Shown here piece by piece: positions 28,351-37,121 of a stretch of 64,000 nt of DNA. How positions within the stretch are numbered: position 1 is the stretch's first letter; each line of letters begins with the position of its first letter. The stretch covers positions 1-64,000 of the forward strand of contig CAWGNG010000017.1 in assembly GCA_963823895.1 (NCBI GenBank), given 5' to 3'. The position numbers and the translations under genes are program-made. The notes below the pieces were generated by a model. The model did not search any database and was not told where the DNA came from. It saw only the letters and a program-made list of their open reading frames with translations. This DNA is from G963675935 sp963823895 (GTDB taxonomy: Bacteria; Planctomycetota; Planctomycetia; Pirellulales; Thermoguttaceae).

Positions 28351-29226
28351 TTACTCTTTGCCGCCCAGGAAATCGGTGTAGAAGCCGCTGACGCCATTCG
28401 ACTCGAGTTTCTTCTGCTCCTCCGGCCAATTGACGGTGTGCGCAAAGACCGGGATATTGAGCTTCTTCAGTTCCCGCGGCAACGCGCCCATCGCCCGCTC
28501 GATCCACATGGTGACGCCGAAGAGCCTGTGACTCCGCGCGAAGTTCAGCACCGGCTCGTCGGCGTAATTCTTCAGGTAGAGCGTCAGAATAATGTTCCCG
28601 TAGCCCATGTCCCAGACCGGCTCGTATTCCTCGAAGGCATAGATCTGTGGAATGATCCGATCGACTAGGTCGGGATACTCTGCCGCGATCTTCCCGAGTG
28701 CCCGAAGATTGTCCTCCTTCACGTCGGTGACGATCCTCGCACCGGGATGGGTCCGGAGCCAGTCCGCCAATCCCGCGAAGCTGATCGGCGTCAAGTTGTT
28801 TCTCATCTTCAACCGCAGGAACTCATCCAGCGAGGGCGGCAGCGCGATCTTGCTCGTCGGAAAGAGATCGCGGAAGTTCCCTTGCCAATCGTGAATCAGC
28901 ACGAGTTGCCCGTCGCTGGTCCAATTCAGGTCGAACTCGAAAAAACGATGGCCACGGCGATAGTTAGCGTCGAAGGCGTCACGCGAGTTGGTGTACGCCA
29001 TCTTTCCAATGCCGCCGCCGGCGTGGGCGATGTACTTCGGAACGGGCACAGAGGGGATGGGGCGATCGACGTGTTTGTGGTGCAGGTGGATGACCAGGTA
29101 CAGCCCAACGGCCGCGATAAAAATCGCGTCGATGGCGAAAAACAGCAGGAATACGCGCCTTTTCGTTACCGCCCCCTCGGCTGGTTGGCACGTGCTGCCG
29201 CCCTCTTCCTTGATTTCCGTTTCCAT
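28351..29226 (-). CDS. Membrane-anchored glycerophosphodiester phosphodiesterase-like protein
   Basis: A 291-residue protein with an N-terminal transmembrane segment (about residues 22-44, VFLLFFAIDAIFIAAVGLYL) followed by a GDPD domain. IAHAGGGIGKMAYTNSRDAF, RFFEFDLNWTSDGQLVLIHDW, GLADWLRTHPGARIVTDVK and the terminal VNWPEEQKKLESNGVSGFYTD match the family. The canonical N-terminal HRG becomes HAG and the second Glu-x-Asp becomes EFDL, as in divergent members. Such enzymes cleave glycerophosphodiesters; this one would act outside the cytoplasmic membrane. Confidence 0.8.
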   Translation of the reverse strand: METEIKEEGGSTCQPAEGAVTKRRVFLLFFAIDAIFIAAVGLYLVIHLHHKHVDRPIPSVPVPKYIAHAGGGIGKMAYTNSRDAFDANYRRGHRFFEFDLNWTSDGQLVLIHDWQGNFRDLFPTSKIALPPSLDEFLRLKMRNNLTPISFAGLADWLRTHPGARIVTDVKEDNLRALGKIAAEYPDLVDRIIPQIYAFEEYEPVWDMGYGNIILTLYLKNYADEPVLNFARSHRLFGVTMWIERAMGALPRELKKLNIPVFAHTVNWPEEQKKLESNGVSGFYTDFLGGKE

Positions 29227-29376
29227 TGCTGGTCGATAAGAAATACTGGGTGAATCGTTCAGGCCGAAAGTGGGATTCGCCGATTGGCTGATGATTGTAG
29301 AATTCGCTGGTTCGGACGAAAAGCCCAATACCTGCTGGATTCCCAGAGAGCCCTTGCCGAAATTGGAGACCTTGCG

Positions 29377-29967
29377 ATGAACGCGAAGAAACTGGCGCTG
29401 CTCGGCGTTGCGATTCTCGTTCTATGTGCCGCTTGCAGTTCCGCCCAAGCCGGCGGCATAAGAATTGGCATTGGAATCGGCCTTCCGCTTTACAGTCCTT
29501 ACCCGTATCCCTACGCCTACCCATATCCCTACGCTTACCCGTACCCATATTACCGCCCGTATTACTACTATGGGTATCCGTATCGGCCTTATGTAGTTCC
29601 GGCCCCGGTCTACGTGCAGCCTGCGCCGGCTTACCCGGCGCCGACCTATCCACAGGCGCCGCAAACCTATGCCCAACCATCAACGCCAACCTACGGCCAG
29701 CAGGCGGGCATGGGTCAGACGAGCGCCTACCCCGGATCGGCCCCGAGCTACACGCCGCCACCGCCTCCGCCGCAGCCGATGCCTCAACAACTCCAGGTCG
29801 TGCCTCAGCAGCAGCCGACGCCGCAGCCAGCGCCTCAGGCGGCCCCGGTCGGCCAACCTACGTTGGTACCGCCGGCCGCGAATCCGCCGGAGGCAATTCC
29901 AACGCCTCCTGCTCAGCCGACAGCGGCCGCGCCAGGAACGTACTCGACGCCGAATGTGCGGGGATGA
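29377..29967 (+). CDS. Pro/Tyr-rich exported protein, possible lipoprotein
   Basis: A 196-residue protein with a signal peptide ending LVLCAACSSAQA; LCAAC could be a lipobox. The mature part begins GGIRIGIGIGLPLY and continues with tandem PYPYAYPYPY units, then a Pro/Gln-rich tail (PPPPQPMPQQLQ, QQQPTPQPAPQAAP). There is no enzyme motif. Its composition is akin to the protein at 299-781. It ends just before a 15-bp inverted repeat. Surface location is inferred. Confidence 0.65.
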   Translation: MNAKKLALLGVAILVLCAACSSAQAGGIRIGIGIGLPLYSPYPYPYAYPYPYAYPYPYYRPYYYYGYPYRPYVVPAPVYVQPAPAYPAPTYPQAPQTYAQPSTPTYGQQAGMGQTSAYPGSAPSYTPPPPPPQPMPQQLQVVPQQQPTPQPAPQAAPVGQPTLVPPAANPPEAIPTPPAQPTAAAPGTYSTPNVRG

Positions 29968-30010
29968 TTGGCGCTCTCGACCTGATCGCATGGGCCTCCC
30001 GCGTTGGGAT

Positions 30011-30064
30011 GGCAGTTGTACTGCCATCCCCGTTTTTCCGGCAAGGCGCGGCAGTACAACTGCC
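30011..30064. repeat. Hairpin downstream of the Pro/Tyr-rich gene
   Basis: GGCAGTTGTACTGCC (30011-30025) and its exact complement GGCAGTACAACTGCC (30050-30064) form a 15-bp stem. It lies between converging genes and may terminate either. Confidence 0.75.
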
Positions 30065-30126
30065 GCCCCAACGGTAGACTTCCGTCCAAAGATCTGCGGC
30101 AAGTTGGCGGCCGGTGTCGGCCTTGA

Positions 30127-30297
30127 TTAGGAATCGGCCTTCGGCGGCGAATCCGCTTCCTCTTCCGGCTCGCTCGGCAGTCGCTGTTTCTCGTCGAGCC
30201 AACGCCCAAGGTCGATCAGTCGGCAGCGATCGCAGCAGAAAGGCATCGCCGAACTCGACTCGGGCGAAAACTCTTTGTCGCAAATGGGGCAACGCAT
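30127..30297 (-). CDS. yacG: DNA gyrase inhibitor / zinc-binding protein YacG
   Basis: A 56-residue frame begins MRCPICDKEF, continues MPFCCDRCRLIDLGRWLDEK and ends in an acidic tail. The four Cys (CPIC and CCDRC) and the CRLIDLGRWL segment are the YacG signature. In E. coli YacG binds GyrB and blocks DNA binding. It is the final gene of the minus-strand chaperone block, after fmdB. Confidence 0.88.
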   Translation of the reverse strand: MRCPICDKEFSPESSSAMPFCCDRCRLIDLGRWLDEKQRLPSEPEEEADSPPKADS

Positions 30298-30354
30298 GGG
30301 CAACACATCCTGAAACGAGTCTCTCGCGAAACCGCAAGCGGTCTTGGGCGAACG

Positions 30355-30654
30355 CTAATCTTTCGCCGTCTTCTCCTTCGCCTTCGCCTCGCCTTTTGTT
30401 TCGCTTTTCCCATCGCTCTTGGCGGGGGTCGCCGCGCTCTTTTCGGCTGCGGCGCCTTTCTTATAGGACTCGCTACGGTAGTCGGTCTTGTAGAAACCCG
30501 ACCCCTTGAAGACGATGGCCGCCCCCGGTCCGATCAACCGCCGCAGCTTCTTCCGCCCGCACTCGGGGCACTTTTGCAGCGGCTCGGCCTTGATCGAATG
30601 AAACGCCTCGAACTGATGCCGGCAGGCGTCGCAAACGTAGTCGTACGTAGGCAT
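30355..30654 (-). CDS. FmdB-type zinc ribbon protein
   Basis: A 99-residue protein starting MPTYDYVCDACRHQFEAFHS, followed by CPECGRKKLRRLIGPG and VFKGSGFYKTDY: the FmdB/CxxC_CxxC_SSSS family. Four Cys probably hold a zinc ion. The C-terminal third is Lys/Ala/Glu-rich and disordered. A role in regulating formamidase is known for one member only; in most bacteria the function is unknown. It starts seven bases after the grpE stop. Confidence 0.88.
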   Translation of the reverse strand: MPTYDYVCDACRHQFEAFHSIKAEPLQKCPECGRKKLRRLIGPGAAIVFKGSGFYKTDYRSESYKKGAAAEKSAATPAKSDGKSETKGEAKAKEKTAKD

Positions 30655-30661
30655 TAGTTCC

Positions 30662-31258
30662 TCATTTCGCGGTCGAGACAATCACCTGGCTGGGCCGCAC
30701 CACGCGGTCGTGCAACTGGTAACCGTTTTGCGTAACCATCAGCACCGTGTTGGCCGGATGCTCCTCCGAGGGCTGCTGCATGATCGCGTGGTGCAGGTTG
30801 GGATCGAACGGCGCGTGCAGGGCCTCGATCCGCGTGCAGTGATGGCGATTCAAGGCCTCGGCAAGCTGCTGGCTGACCATCTTGAAACCTTCCAACAGTG
30901 CGGCGGCGTCGGCGTTCTTTTCGCCCGCCTCGATCGCCCGATCAATGTTGTCCAGCACGGGCAGCAGATCGCGGAGCAGCGAGAGATTGGCGTAGCGGAG
31001 CCGCTCGTTGAGCTCGCGGGCCGCCCGCTTGCGGACATTGTCCAACTCAGCGTGGACCCGCAGCTCGCGGTCCTTCGCCGCCGCCAGTTCCGCGCGAAGT
31101 TGCTGCTGGTCTTCCATTGCCGCTTGCGGTGAGGGATTCTCCGAAACCGCCTGCGGCTTCGTAGCAGAATCCGCCGCTTGCGGTTTCGCATCTTCCGCGG
31201 CCGCATGATCGGGCGGCAAATGCTCCGGTCCGTGATGATGTGGTGTGTGCTTGCTCAC
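30662..31258 (-). CDS. grpE: Nucleotide exchange factor GrpE
   Basis: GrpE releases ADP from DnaK. The 198-residue protein has a disordered, His/Pro/Gln-rich N-terminus, a long helix (LRAELAAAKDRELRVHAELDNVRKRAARE), the LLPVLDNIDRAIEAGE segment and a beta-wing ending in NTVLMVTQNGYQLHDRVVRPSQVIVS. These are the standard GrpE elements. Its start overlaps the dnaJ stop by 4 bases, so the two are translationally coupled. Upstream in the block are groEL1, groES and groEL2. Confidence 0.94.
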   Translation of the reverse strand: MSKHTPHHHGPEHLPPDHAAAEDAKPQAADSATKPQAVSENPSPQAAMEDQQQLRAELAAAKDRELRVHAELDNVRKRAARELNERLRYANLSLLRDLLPVLDNIDRAIEAGEKNADAAALLEGFKMVSQQLAEALNRHHCTRIEALHAPFDPNLHHAIMQQPSEEHPANTVLMVTQNGYQLHDRVVRPSQVIVSTAK

Positions 31259-32376
31259 TTTCCCAAAAACTCCTTCAGTTTGTCGAAGAAACCTGTGCGC
31301 GTCGAACTGACCTGAGTATTCTCGATCTCGGCCAGGTGACGGAGCGCGGCTTCATGCTCGGGGGTCAGTGTGTGGGGCACCTCGACGACGACCTGCACCA
31401 GCAGGTGGCCGCGACCGTGGCGGCGCGGGTCGGGCATGCCCTGCCCTTTCAGCGTGAAAACCTCGCCGCTCTGCGTACCCGCCGGAATCCGCAACTCCTT
31501 GCAGCCGTCCAACGAGGGAACCTCGATCGTCGCCCCCAGCGCCGCTTGCGTGTAGCTGATCGGCGCCTCGCAGAACAGGTCTTGCCCTCGCCGCTGAAAC
31601 AGCGGATGTTCTTTGACGTGGATGAAGCAGTAGCAATCGCCGGGCGGGCCGCCGTTGGGGCTCGGCTCGCCGTCCCCCGGCAATCGCAGCCGGCTGCGGT
31701 CGTCGACGCCGGCGGGGATCTCGACTTTGCGCGTCGCCGTCTTTTCGACGTAGCCCGCGCCGCGGCAACCGCCGCACGCCTCGCGGATCACCTGGCCGTG
31801 GCCGTGGCAAGCGGGGCAGGTGGTTTGCAACGAGAAAACGCCGGTCTGTTGGATCACCCGACCGTGGCCGTTGCAGTAGCGGCAGGTCTCCGGCCGAGTG
31901 CCCGGCTTGGCCCCCGAGCCGCCGCACGTTTCGCAGACGACGTGCCGCGGGAAGCGAACCGTCTTGACCGCCCCCTGGGCGGCCTCCATCAGATCGAGTT
32001 CCACATCGCAGCGGATGTCGGCGCCCTTTTGCACCCGGCGTCCGCGCCCCGGGCCGCCGAAGATGTCGCCAAAAAAGCCCTGGCCAAGAATGTCGCCGAA
32101 GGCAGTGAAGATGTCGGAGATGTCGTGGAACTGCGGCGCCCCGCCGCCCGCCAGCCCCTCGTGCCCATAGCGATCATACCTGGCACGTTTGTCGGGATGG
32201 CTGAGCACCTCGAAGGCCTCGGCGGCCTCCTTGAACTTCACTACCGCCTCCTCGTCGCCCGGATTGCGGTCCGGGTGATACTTCATCGCCAGCTTTCGAT
32301 AGGCTTCGGAGATGCGATCCTCCGTGGCGTTCCGCTCGACGCCGAGGACTTCGTAGTAGTCGCGTTTTTCCGCCAT
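31255..32376 (-). CDS. dnaJ: Chaperone DnaJ
   Basis: DnaJ delivers clients to DnaK and stimulates its ATPase. The 373-residue protein has the J domain (MAEKRDYYEVLGVERNA, with HPD in MKYHPDRNPGDEEA), a short G/F linker (FGDILGQGFFGDIFGG), four CxxCxGxG zinc repeats (CETCGGSG, CRYCNGHG, CPACHGHG, CGGCRGAG) and the C-terminal substrate domain. The start at 32376 drops three upstream residues. It is coupled to grpE; no dnaK lies beside it, though a short Hsp70 is at 44.7 kb. Confidence 0.95.
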   Translation of the reverse strand: MAEKRDYYEVLGVERNATEDRISEAYRKLAMKYHPDRNPGDEEAVVKFKEAAEAFEVLSHPDKRARYDRYGHEGLAGGGAPQFHDISDIFTAFGDILGQGFFGDIFGGPGRGRRVQKGADIRCDVELDLMEAAQGAVKTVRFPRHVVCETCGGSGAKPGTRPETCRYCNGHGRVIQQTGVFSLQTTCPACHGHGQVIREACGGCRGAGYVEKTATRKVEIPAGVDDRSRLRLPGDGEPSPNGGPPGDCYCFIHVKEHPLFQRRGQDLFCEAPISYTQAALGATIEVPSLDGCKELRIPAGTQSGEVFTLKGQGMPDPRRHGRGHLLVQVVVEVPHTLTPEHEAALRHLAEIENTQVSSTRTGFFDKLKEFLGK

Positions 32377-32440
32377 CTTTGGCATGGCCGAGTTGGGAAT
32401 CGTTTGGGGGAATATAGTATTCTACCGCAAAATCGGCCCC

Positions 32441-32558
32441 GTGTTTAGCCCGGCGAATTCTCCGTAACGCCGTTTCGCCCCGGCGTCTTTGTCGTGTCCG
32501 TTCCGTTTAGCCCCGGCGTCTTCGCCGGGAGGAACGCCGCGTGGACGCGGCTAAACAC
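32441..32558. repeat. GTTTAGC-family repeat cluster upstream of dnaJ
   Basis: GTGTTTAGCCCGGCG at 32441 and CGCGGCTAAACAC ending at 32558 bound about 118 bases with an internal CGTTTAGCCCCGGCG copy and a CCCGGCG/CGCCGGG hairpin. It fills most of the dnaJ to groEL1 gap, and separates the two transcripts. Confidence 0.6.
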
Positions 32559-32605
32559 CCCGTGTCACATTCTGATCGCCTATCAACGGAGCGATCGGCC
32601 GCAAG

Positions 32606-32649
32606 CAACAATGGGGCCACCCCGCGACGAGGCGACCCCATAATTGTTG
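32606..32649 (-). terminator. Candidate terminator after groEL1
   Basis: CAACAATGGGG (32606-32616) pairs with CCCCATAATTGTTG (32636-32649) with a small bulge, 29 bases downstream of the groEL1 stop on the minus strand. There is no strong T run, so termination is a guess. Confidence 0.45.
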
Positions 32650-32677
32650 TTTCGACAAGCTCACGAGTGGAATTCCA

Positions 32678-34297
32678 CTAGCGGACGCTTCCCTCGACTT
32701 GCCGTTTCTTCTTGTCGTCCTTGTTCAGGTCGGTCACCAGCGTCTCGGTCGTCAGCATCAGTCCGGCGATGCTGGCGGCGTTCTGCAAGGCCGAGCGCAC
32801 GACCTTCAGCGGATCGATGATGCCCGCCTTGAACATATCGACGTACTTGCCCGTGTTGGCGTCGTAGCCGGTGTTCGTCGGCTTCTGGCTCACTTCGTCG
32901 GCGATCACCGAGCCGTCGACGCCGCAATTGTCGGCGATCTGGCGGATCGGCATCGGCAGCGAACGCAACACGATATCGACGCCGATCTTCTCGTCGCCGC
33001 GGGCACCGCCGCGGGCCTTCTCGACCGTCTCGCGGCAACGCAGCAGGGCCACGCCGCCGCCCGGCACGATGCCCTCCTCGGCCGCCGCACGAGTGGCATG
33101 AAGAGCGTCTTCCACCCGGGCCTTCTTCTGCTTCATCTCGGCCTCGGTGCTGGCGCCGACCGAAACGACCGCCACCCCGCCGCAAAGCTTCGCCAGTCGT
33201 TCTTGGAACTTCTCGCGGTCGTAGTCGCTGTCGGTCGCTTCGATCTGATTGCGGAGTTGATCGGTGCGGGCCTTGATGTCGGCGTGTTTGCCGGCGCCTT
33301 CTACCAGCGTCGTCGCGTCCTTATCGACGGTGATTTTCTTCGCCCGGCCAAGCTGTTCCAGCGCCACGTTCTCCAGCTTCACGCCCAGGTCTTCGCTGAT
33401 GACGGTGCCGGCCGTCAGCACGGCGATGTCGCCGAGCATGGCCTTGCGGCGATCGCCAAAACCGGGGGCCTTCACCGCGCAGATGTTTAGCACGCCGCGG
33501 AGCTTGTTGACCACCAGCGTCGTCAGCGCTTCGCCTTCGATGTCCTCGGCGATAATCAACAGCGGCTTGCCGCGCTGCATTACCTTCTCCAGCAGCGGAA
33601 TCAGATCGCGGAGGTTGCTGATCTTCTTCTCGTGGATCAGGATGTAGGCGTCTTCCAGCAGGCAATCCATCTCGGGCGAGCGGTTGATGAAGTAGGGCGA
33701 GAGGTAGCCCTTGTCAAACTGCATCCCCTCGACCACTTCATAGGTCGTCTCGGCCGTTTTGCCCTCTTCGACGGTGATCACGCCGTCCTTGCCGACCTTG
33801 TCCATCGCCTCGGCCAACAGATTGCCGATCACCGGGTCGTTGTTGGCACTGATCGAGCCGACCTTGGCCATCTCTTCCTTGTCGGCGACCGGCTTGGCCA
33901 TCGTGCGAAGATGAGCGACGGCGGCGTCGGCGCCCTTCTCGATGCCGCGGCGGATGGCCGTCGGATTGCTGCCGGCAGCGATGTTCCGCAGCCCTTCGCG
34001 GAAGATGGCGCGGGCCAGGACCGTGGCGGTGGTCGTGCCGTCGCCCGCCACGTCTGAGGTCTTCGACGCCACCTCGTTGACGAGCTTGGCGCCCATGTTC
34101 TCGAAGCGGTCTTCCAGCTCGACCTCCTTGCTGACGGTAACGCCGTCCTTGGTGACTGTCGGGCCGCCGTACGATTTGTCGAGAATCACGTTGCGGCCGG
34201 TCGGGCCCAAGGTGACCGCGACCACGTCGGCCAGTTTATCCACGCCGCGGAGCATCCGCTCGCGTGCGTGCTGTGCATATAGAAGTTGTTTTGGCAC
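32678..34297 (-). CDS. groEL: Chaperonin GroEL, copy 1 (no GGM tail)
   Basis: A 539-residue chaperonin 60 subunit, folding proteins in a double ring capped by GroES. The core motifs are intact: VTLGPTGRNVILDKSYGGPTVTKDGVTVSKEVEL, VAGDGTTTATVLA, the EGMQFDKGYLSPYFIN apical segment and AAVEEG-like AAEEGIVPGGGVALLR. The C-terminus ends KKKRQVEGSVR and lacks the Gly-Gly-Met repeats that normally line the cavity. It lies about 100 bases after groES. Paralogues without the tail are often specialised, and copy 2 at 35019 has it. Confidence 0.95.
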   Translation of the reverse strand: MPKQLLYAQHARERMLRGVDKLADVVAVTLGPTGRNVILDKSYGGPTVTKDGVTVSKEVELEDRFENMGAKLVNEVASKTSDVAGDGTTTATVLARAIFREGLRNIAAGSNPTAIRRGIEKGADAAVAHLRTMAKPVADKEEMAKVGSISANNDPVIGNLLAEAMDKVGKDGVITVEEGKTAETTYEVVEGMQFDKGYLSPYFINRSPEMDCLLEDAYILIHEKKISNLRDLIPLLEKVMQRGKPLLIIAEDIEGEALTTLVVNKLRGVLNICAVKAPGFGDRRKAMLGDIAVLTAGTVISEDLGVKLENVALEQLGRAKKITVDKDATTLVEGAGKHADIKARTDQLRNQIEATDSDYDREKFQERLAKLCGGVAVVSVGASTEAEMKQKKARVEDALHATRAAAEEGIVPGGGVALLRCRETVEKARGGARGDEKIGVDIVLRSLPMPIRQIADNCGVDGSVIADEVSQKPTNTGYDANTGKYVDMFKAGIIDPLKVVRSALQNAASIAGLMLTTETLVTDLNKDDKKKRQVEGSVR

Positions 34298-34330
34298 TGT
34301 TGGCGTTCCTTATTCAGGGGCTGGGGGCTA

Positions 34331-34393
34331 GGGATTAGGGGCTAGACTCCTGTTGCAACCAAGTTGCATTCTTAGTTGCTAGCCCCTAGTCCC
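34331..34393. repeat. Hairpin between groES and groEL1
   Basis: GGGATTAGGGGCTAG (34331-34345) and CTAGCCCCTAGTCCC (34379-34393) are complementary with one mismatch. It separates groES from groEL1 and could tune their relative expression, or be a dispersed repeat. Confidence 0.65.
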
Positions 34394-34401
34394 TTCCTTG
34401 T

Positions 34402-34701
34402 TCACTTGACGATCTTGGCCAGGATGTCGGATTCGCGGACGATCTTGACTTCGCGGCCGTCGATTTCGATCTCGCTGCCGCTGTACTTGCCGTAGATGAC
34501 CTCGTCGCCGACGGCCACCGAGAGCTTGCCGCGCTCGCCGCTATCGAGCAACTTGCCCGGCCCGACGGCCAAGACGGTCCCGCGCTGCGGCTTCTCCTTG
34601 GCGGTGTCCGGCAGCACGATGCCCCCGGCCGTCATCTCCTCCGCCTCCATCGGTTCCACAACCACGCGATCATCCAATGGCCTCAAGTTGATTTCCTTCA
34701 T
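34402..34701 (-). CDS. groES: Co-chaperonin GroES
   Basis: A 99-residue GroES: MKEINLRPLDDRVVVEPMEAEE opening, the mobile loop (TAGGIVLPDTAKEKPQRG) that binds GroEL, and the roof and core VAVGDEVIYGKYSGSEIEIDG, then SDILAKIV at the end. It sits between two groEL genes on the same strand. Confidence 0.97.
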   Translation of the reverse strand: MKEINLRPLDDRVVVEPMEAEEMTAGGIVLPDTAKEKPQRGTVLAVGPGKLLDSGERGKLSVAVGDEVIYGKYSGSEIEIDGREVKIVRESDILAKIVK

Positions 34702-35018
34702 AGTCCGTTTTCCTCGCTATCGAAAATGAAAGTTGGTGTACCAATCTGACGTCGTGGTGGCCGTCCAAGGTGTCGGGCCGAAGGCCCCTCGTTCTTCCAG
34801 CCCAGGGCAACGCCCTGGGGCGCGGAGAACGAAGATGACCTCTTTCGGCCCAACGGGCCAACCGTTCAATCGGCGTCAACGGAACCGTTGGTCCGCTGGA
34901 CCGACAAAACTCTCTCTTGCCTTCCCTCCTCCCCAGGGCGATGCCCTGGGCTGGGAGAACCTCCGCCCCTGCGGGGCTCGACATAATGCGCCGCGCGGAC
35001 GCGACGGCTAAACGGGGG
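34702..35018. other. Intergenic region rich in GC palindromes
   Basis: A 317-base gap between groEL2 and groES. It contains CCCAGGGCAACGCCCTGGG at about 34800-34818 and CCCAGGGCGATGCCCTGGG at about 34931-34949, two short palindromes with near-identical arms, plus a lone GCTAAAC end near 35010. No CIRCE (TTAGCACTC) operator was found. The groES promoter is probably inside. Confidence 0.55.
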
Positions 35019-36707
35019 CTAGAATCCCATGCCGCCCATTCCACCCATGCCGCCGCCCATGCCGCCCATTCCACCCATGCCGCCGCCCATTCCGCCGGGA
35101 CCGCCGGGCCCTGCCGGCTCCTCTTCCTTCGGAATGTCGGTCACGAGGCAGGAGGTGGTCAGCAGCAGTGCCGCTACACTCGCGCCGTTTTGCAAAGCAG
35201 TGCGAACGACCTTGGCCGGATCGACGATGCCGGCCTTGACCAAATCGCAATACGTGTCCTTGTCGGCGTCGTAGCCCTCGTTCTTATCCTTCATTTGCCG
35301 AACGCGATTGACCACGACCGCCCCATCGACGCCGGCGTTGTCGGCGATCGCACGCATGGGGGCTTCCAGCACGCGCTGCACGATCTTGGCCCCCAGGGCC
35401 TCGTCGCCGGTCAGTTCCAGCTTGTCGATCGCCTTCTCGCTACGGAGGAGGGCCACGCCGCCACCGGGGACGATCCCCTCTTCCAACGCCGCCTTGGTGG
35501 CGTGCTGGGCGTCGTCCATCAGGGCCTTCCGCTCCTTCATTTCGGTTTCGGTCGCCGCGCCGACGTTGATTTGGGCGACGCCGCCGGCCAACTTCGCCAG
35601 CCGCTCTTCCAGTTTCTCACGGTCGTAATCGCTGGTGGTTGTTTCGATCTCACGGCGGATCTGGTCGGCCCGGCCCTCGATGGCCGCCTTCGTGCCGGCG
35701 CCGCCGATGATCGTTGTATCGTCCGAAGTGACCACGACCTTCTTGGCCGTGCCCAGGTCGGAGAGCTTCACGCCGTCCAGCGAAATGCCGAGATCCTTGA
35801 AAATGGCGTTCGCGGCCGTCAGCGTGGCGATGTCGCCCAGCATGGCCTTGCGACGATCACCGTAGCCTGGGGCCTTCACTGCAACCACGTTGAGAATGCC
35901 GCGGAGCTTGTTGACCACCAGCGTGGCCAGCGCCTCGCCCTCGACGTCCTCGGCGATGATCAGCAGCGGCTTGCTCGCCTTGCTCACGGCTTCCAACAGG
36001 GGGATCAGATTTTTCGCACTGGAAATCTTCTCCTCGTGGATCAGCACGCGGCAGTTTTCCAGTTGGACGGTCTGCTCGTCCTGATTCGTGACGAAATGGG
36101 GTGAAAGGAAGCCGCGGTCGAATTGCATCCCCTCGACCACGTCGACGGTCGTCTCGGCCTGCTTCCCCTCTTCAACCGTGATGACGCCATTCTTGCCGAC
36201 CTTCATAAAGGCATCGGCCAGCACGGCCCCGATCGTCGGATCGTTGTTGCCGGCGATCGTGGCAACCTGGGTGATCTCCTTCTTGTCCTTTTCGCTCACC
36301 GGCGAGGCCATTTTCTTGATCGCGTTGCAGACGGCGTCCTTGCCGGCGTGGATTCCGCGGCCCAGGGCCATCGGATCGGCCCCGGCGGCGACCATCCGCA
36401 GCCCTTCGAGATAAATCGCCTCGGCCAGGAGCGTGGCGGTAGTAGTGCCGTCGCCGGCCACGTCGCCGGTCTTCGAGGCGGCCTCTTTGACCAACTGGGC
36501 CCCCAGATTCTCGTAGGGGTCGTCCAGGTCGATCTCCTTGGCAACGGTCACGCCGTCCTTGGTGATTTTCGGGGCGCCCCAGCCCTTGTCGAGCACGGCG
36601 TTTCGCCCGCGAGGGCCAAGGGTACTGACGACGGCCCGGGCCAACTTGCTCACCCCGGCTGCCAACGGCTGCCGAGCGGCGTCTTCAAAGACCAACTGTT
36701 TTGCCAC
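35019..36707 (-). CDS. groEL: Chaperonin GroEL, copy 2 (with GGM tail)
   Basis: A 562-residue GroEL with intact signature segments: VVSTLGPRGRNAVLDKGWGAPKITKDGVTVAKEI, VAGDGTTTATLLAEA, EGMQFDRGFLSPHFVTNQ and ALEEGIVPGGGVALLR. The C-terminus is a repeated GGM/GGMGG tail ending GGMGF, the form expected for a housekeeping chaperonin. The two copies differ throughout, so the duplication is old. It is the first gene of the minus-strand chaperone block. Confidence 0.96.
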   Translation of the reverse strand: MAKQLVFEDAARQPLAAGVSKLARAVVSTLGPRGRNAVLDKGWGAPKITKDGVTVAKEIDLDDPYENLGAQLVKEAASKTGDVAGDGTTTATLLAEAIYLEGLRMVAAGADPMALGRGIHAGKDAVCNAIKKMASPVSEKDKKEITQVATIAGNNDPTIGAVLADAFMKVGKNGVITVEEGKQAETTVDVVEGMQFDRGFLSPHFVTNQDEQTVQLENCRVLIHEEKISSAKNLIPLLEAVSKASKPLLIIAEDVEGEALATLVVNKLRGILNVVAVKAPGYGDRRKAMLGDIATLTAANAIFKDLGISLDGVKLSDLGTAKKVVVTSDDTTIIGGAGTKAAIEGRADQIRREIETTTSDYDREKLEERLAKLAGGVAQINVGAATETEMKERKALMDDAQHATKAALEEGIVPGGGVALLRSEKAIDKLELTGDEALGAKIVQRVLEAPMRAIADNAGVDGAVVVNRVRQMKDKNEGYDADKDTYCDLVKAGIVDPAKVVRTALQNGASVAALLLTTSCLVTDIPKEEEPAGPGGPGGMGGGMGGMGGMGGGMGGMGGMGF

Positions 36708-37121
36708 AGCGGATTCCTCCTGTTGTCGGCGATGATTTCGGAGTCAGGACGGTACACCGCGACCCCAATTGGCAGCCGCAGATTGTTTTGGCCTCGATAA
36801 ATGCAACCGGCGTGCCAACATACTAGAAACGTGGGTTAAGTTCATGTCAGGTAAGCGGTTATGGCGGTTCCGCTTTCTGGTCCTGCCGCGGTGTGCGGCA
36901 AGTCGGTTGGGACGGCATGTCATTTTGGCAGGTCGTCACGATGCGATAAGCAGCGGTCTTGCCCAGAAGAGAACGGTTGGTGCCTGCGAAGCCGTGGATT
37001 ACATGGAAAATCTCCGCCAAGCACTAACTTGCGATTCCCGTTGGTGCGGCTACACTGATGAGGGTTTATTTCCCACTCGCAAAGCGTGACTTCGCTACAG
37101 AATTGTTACACAGCCCATACT
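36708..37121. other. Upstream region of groEL2, no gene seen
   Basis: This 414-base gap upstream of groEL2 has no credible gene. It may hold the chaperonin promoter. TTGGCAGCCG near 36770 and CGTGCCAA near 36811 could form a distant inverted repeat, but no CIRCE element is present. Confidence 0.45.

Noticed and set aside
32678..36840. CIRCE heat-shock operator upstream of groES or groEL
   Set aside because: No TTAGCACTC-N9-GAGTGCTAA sequence was found in the gaps.
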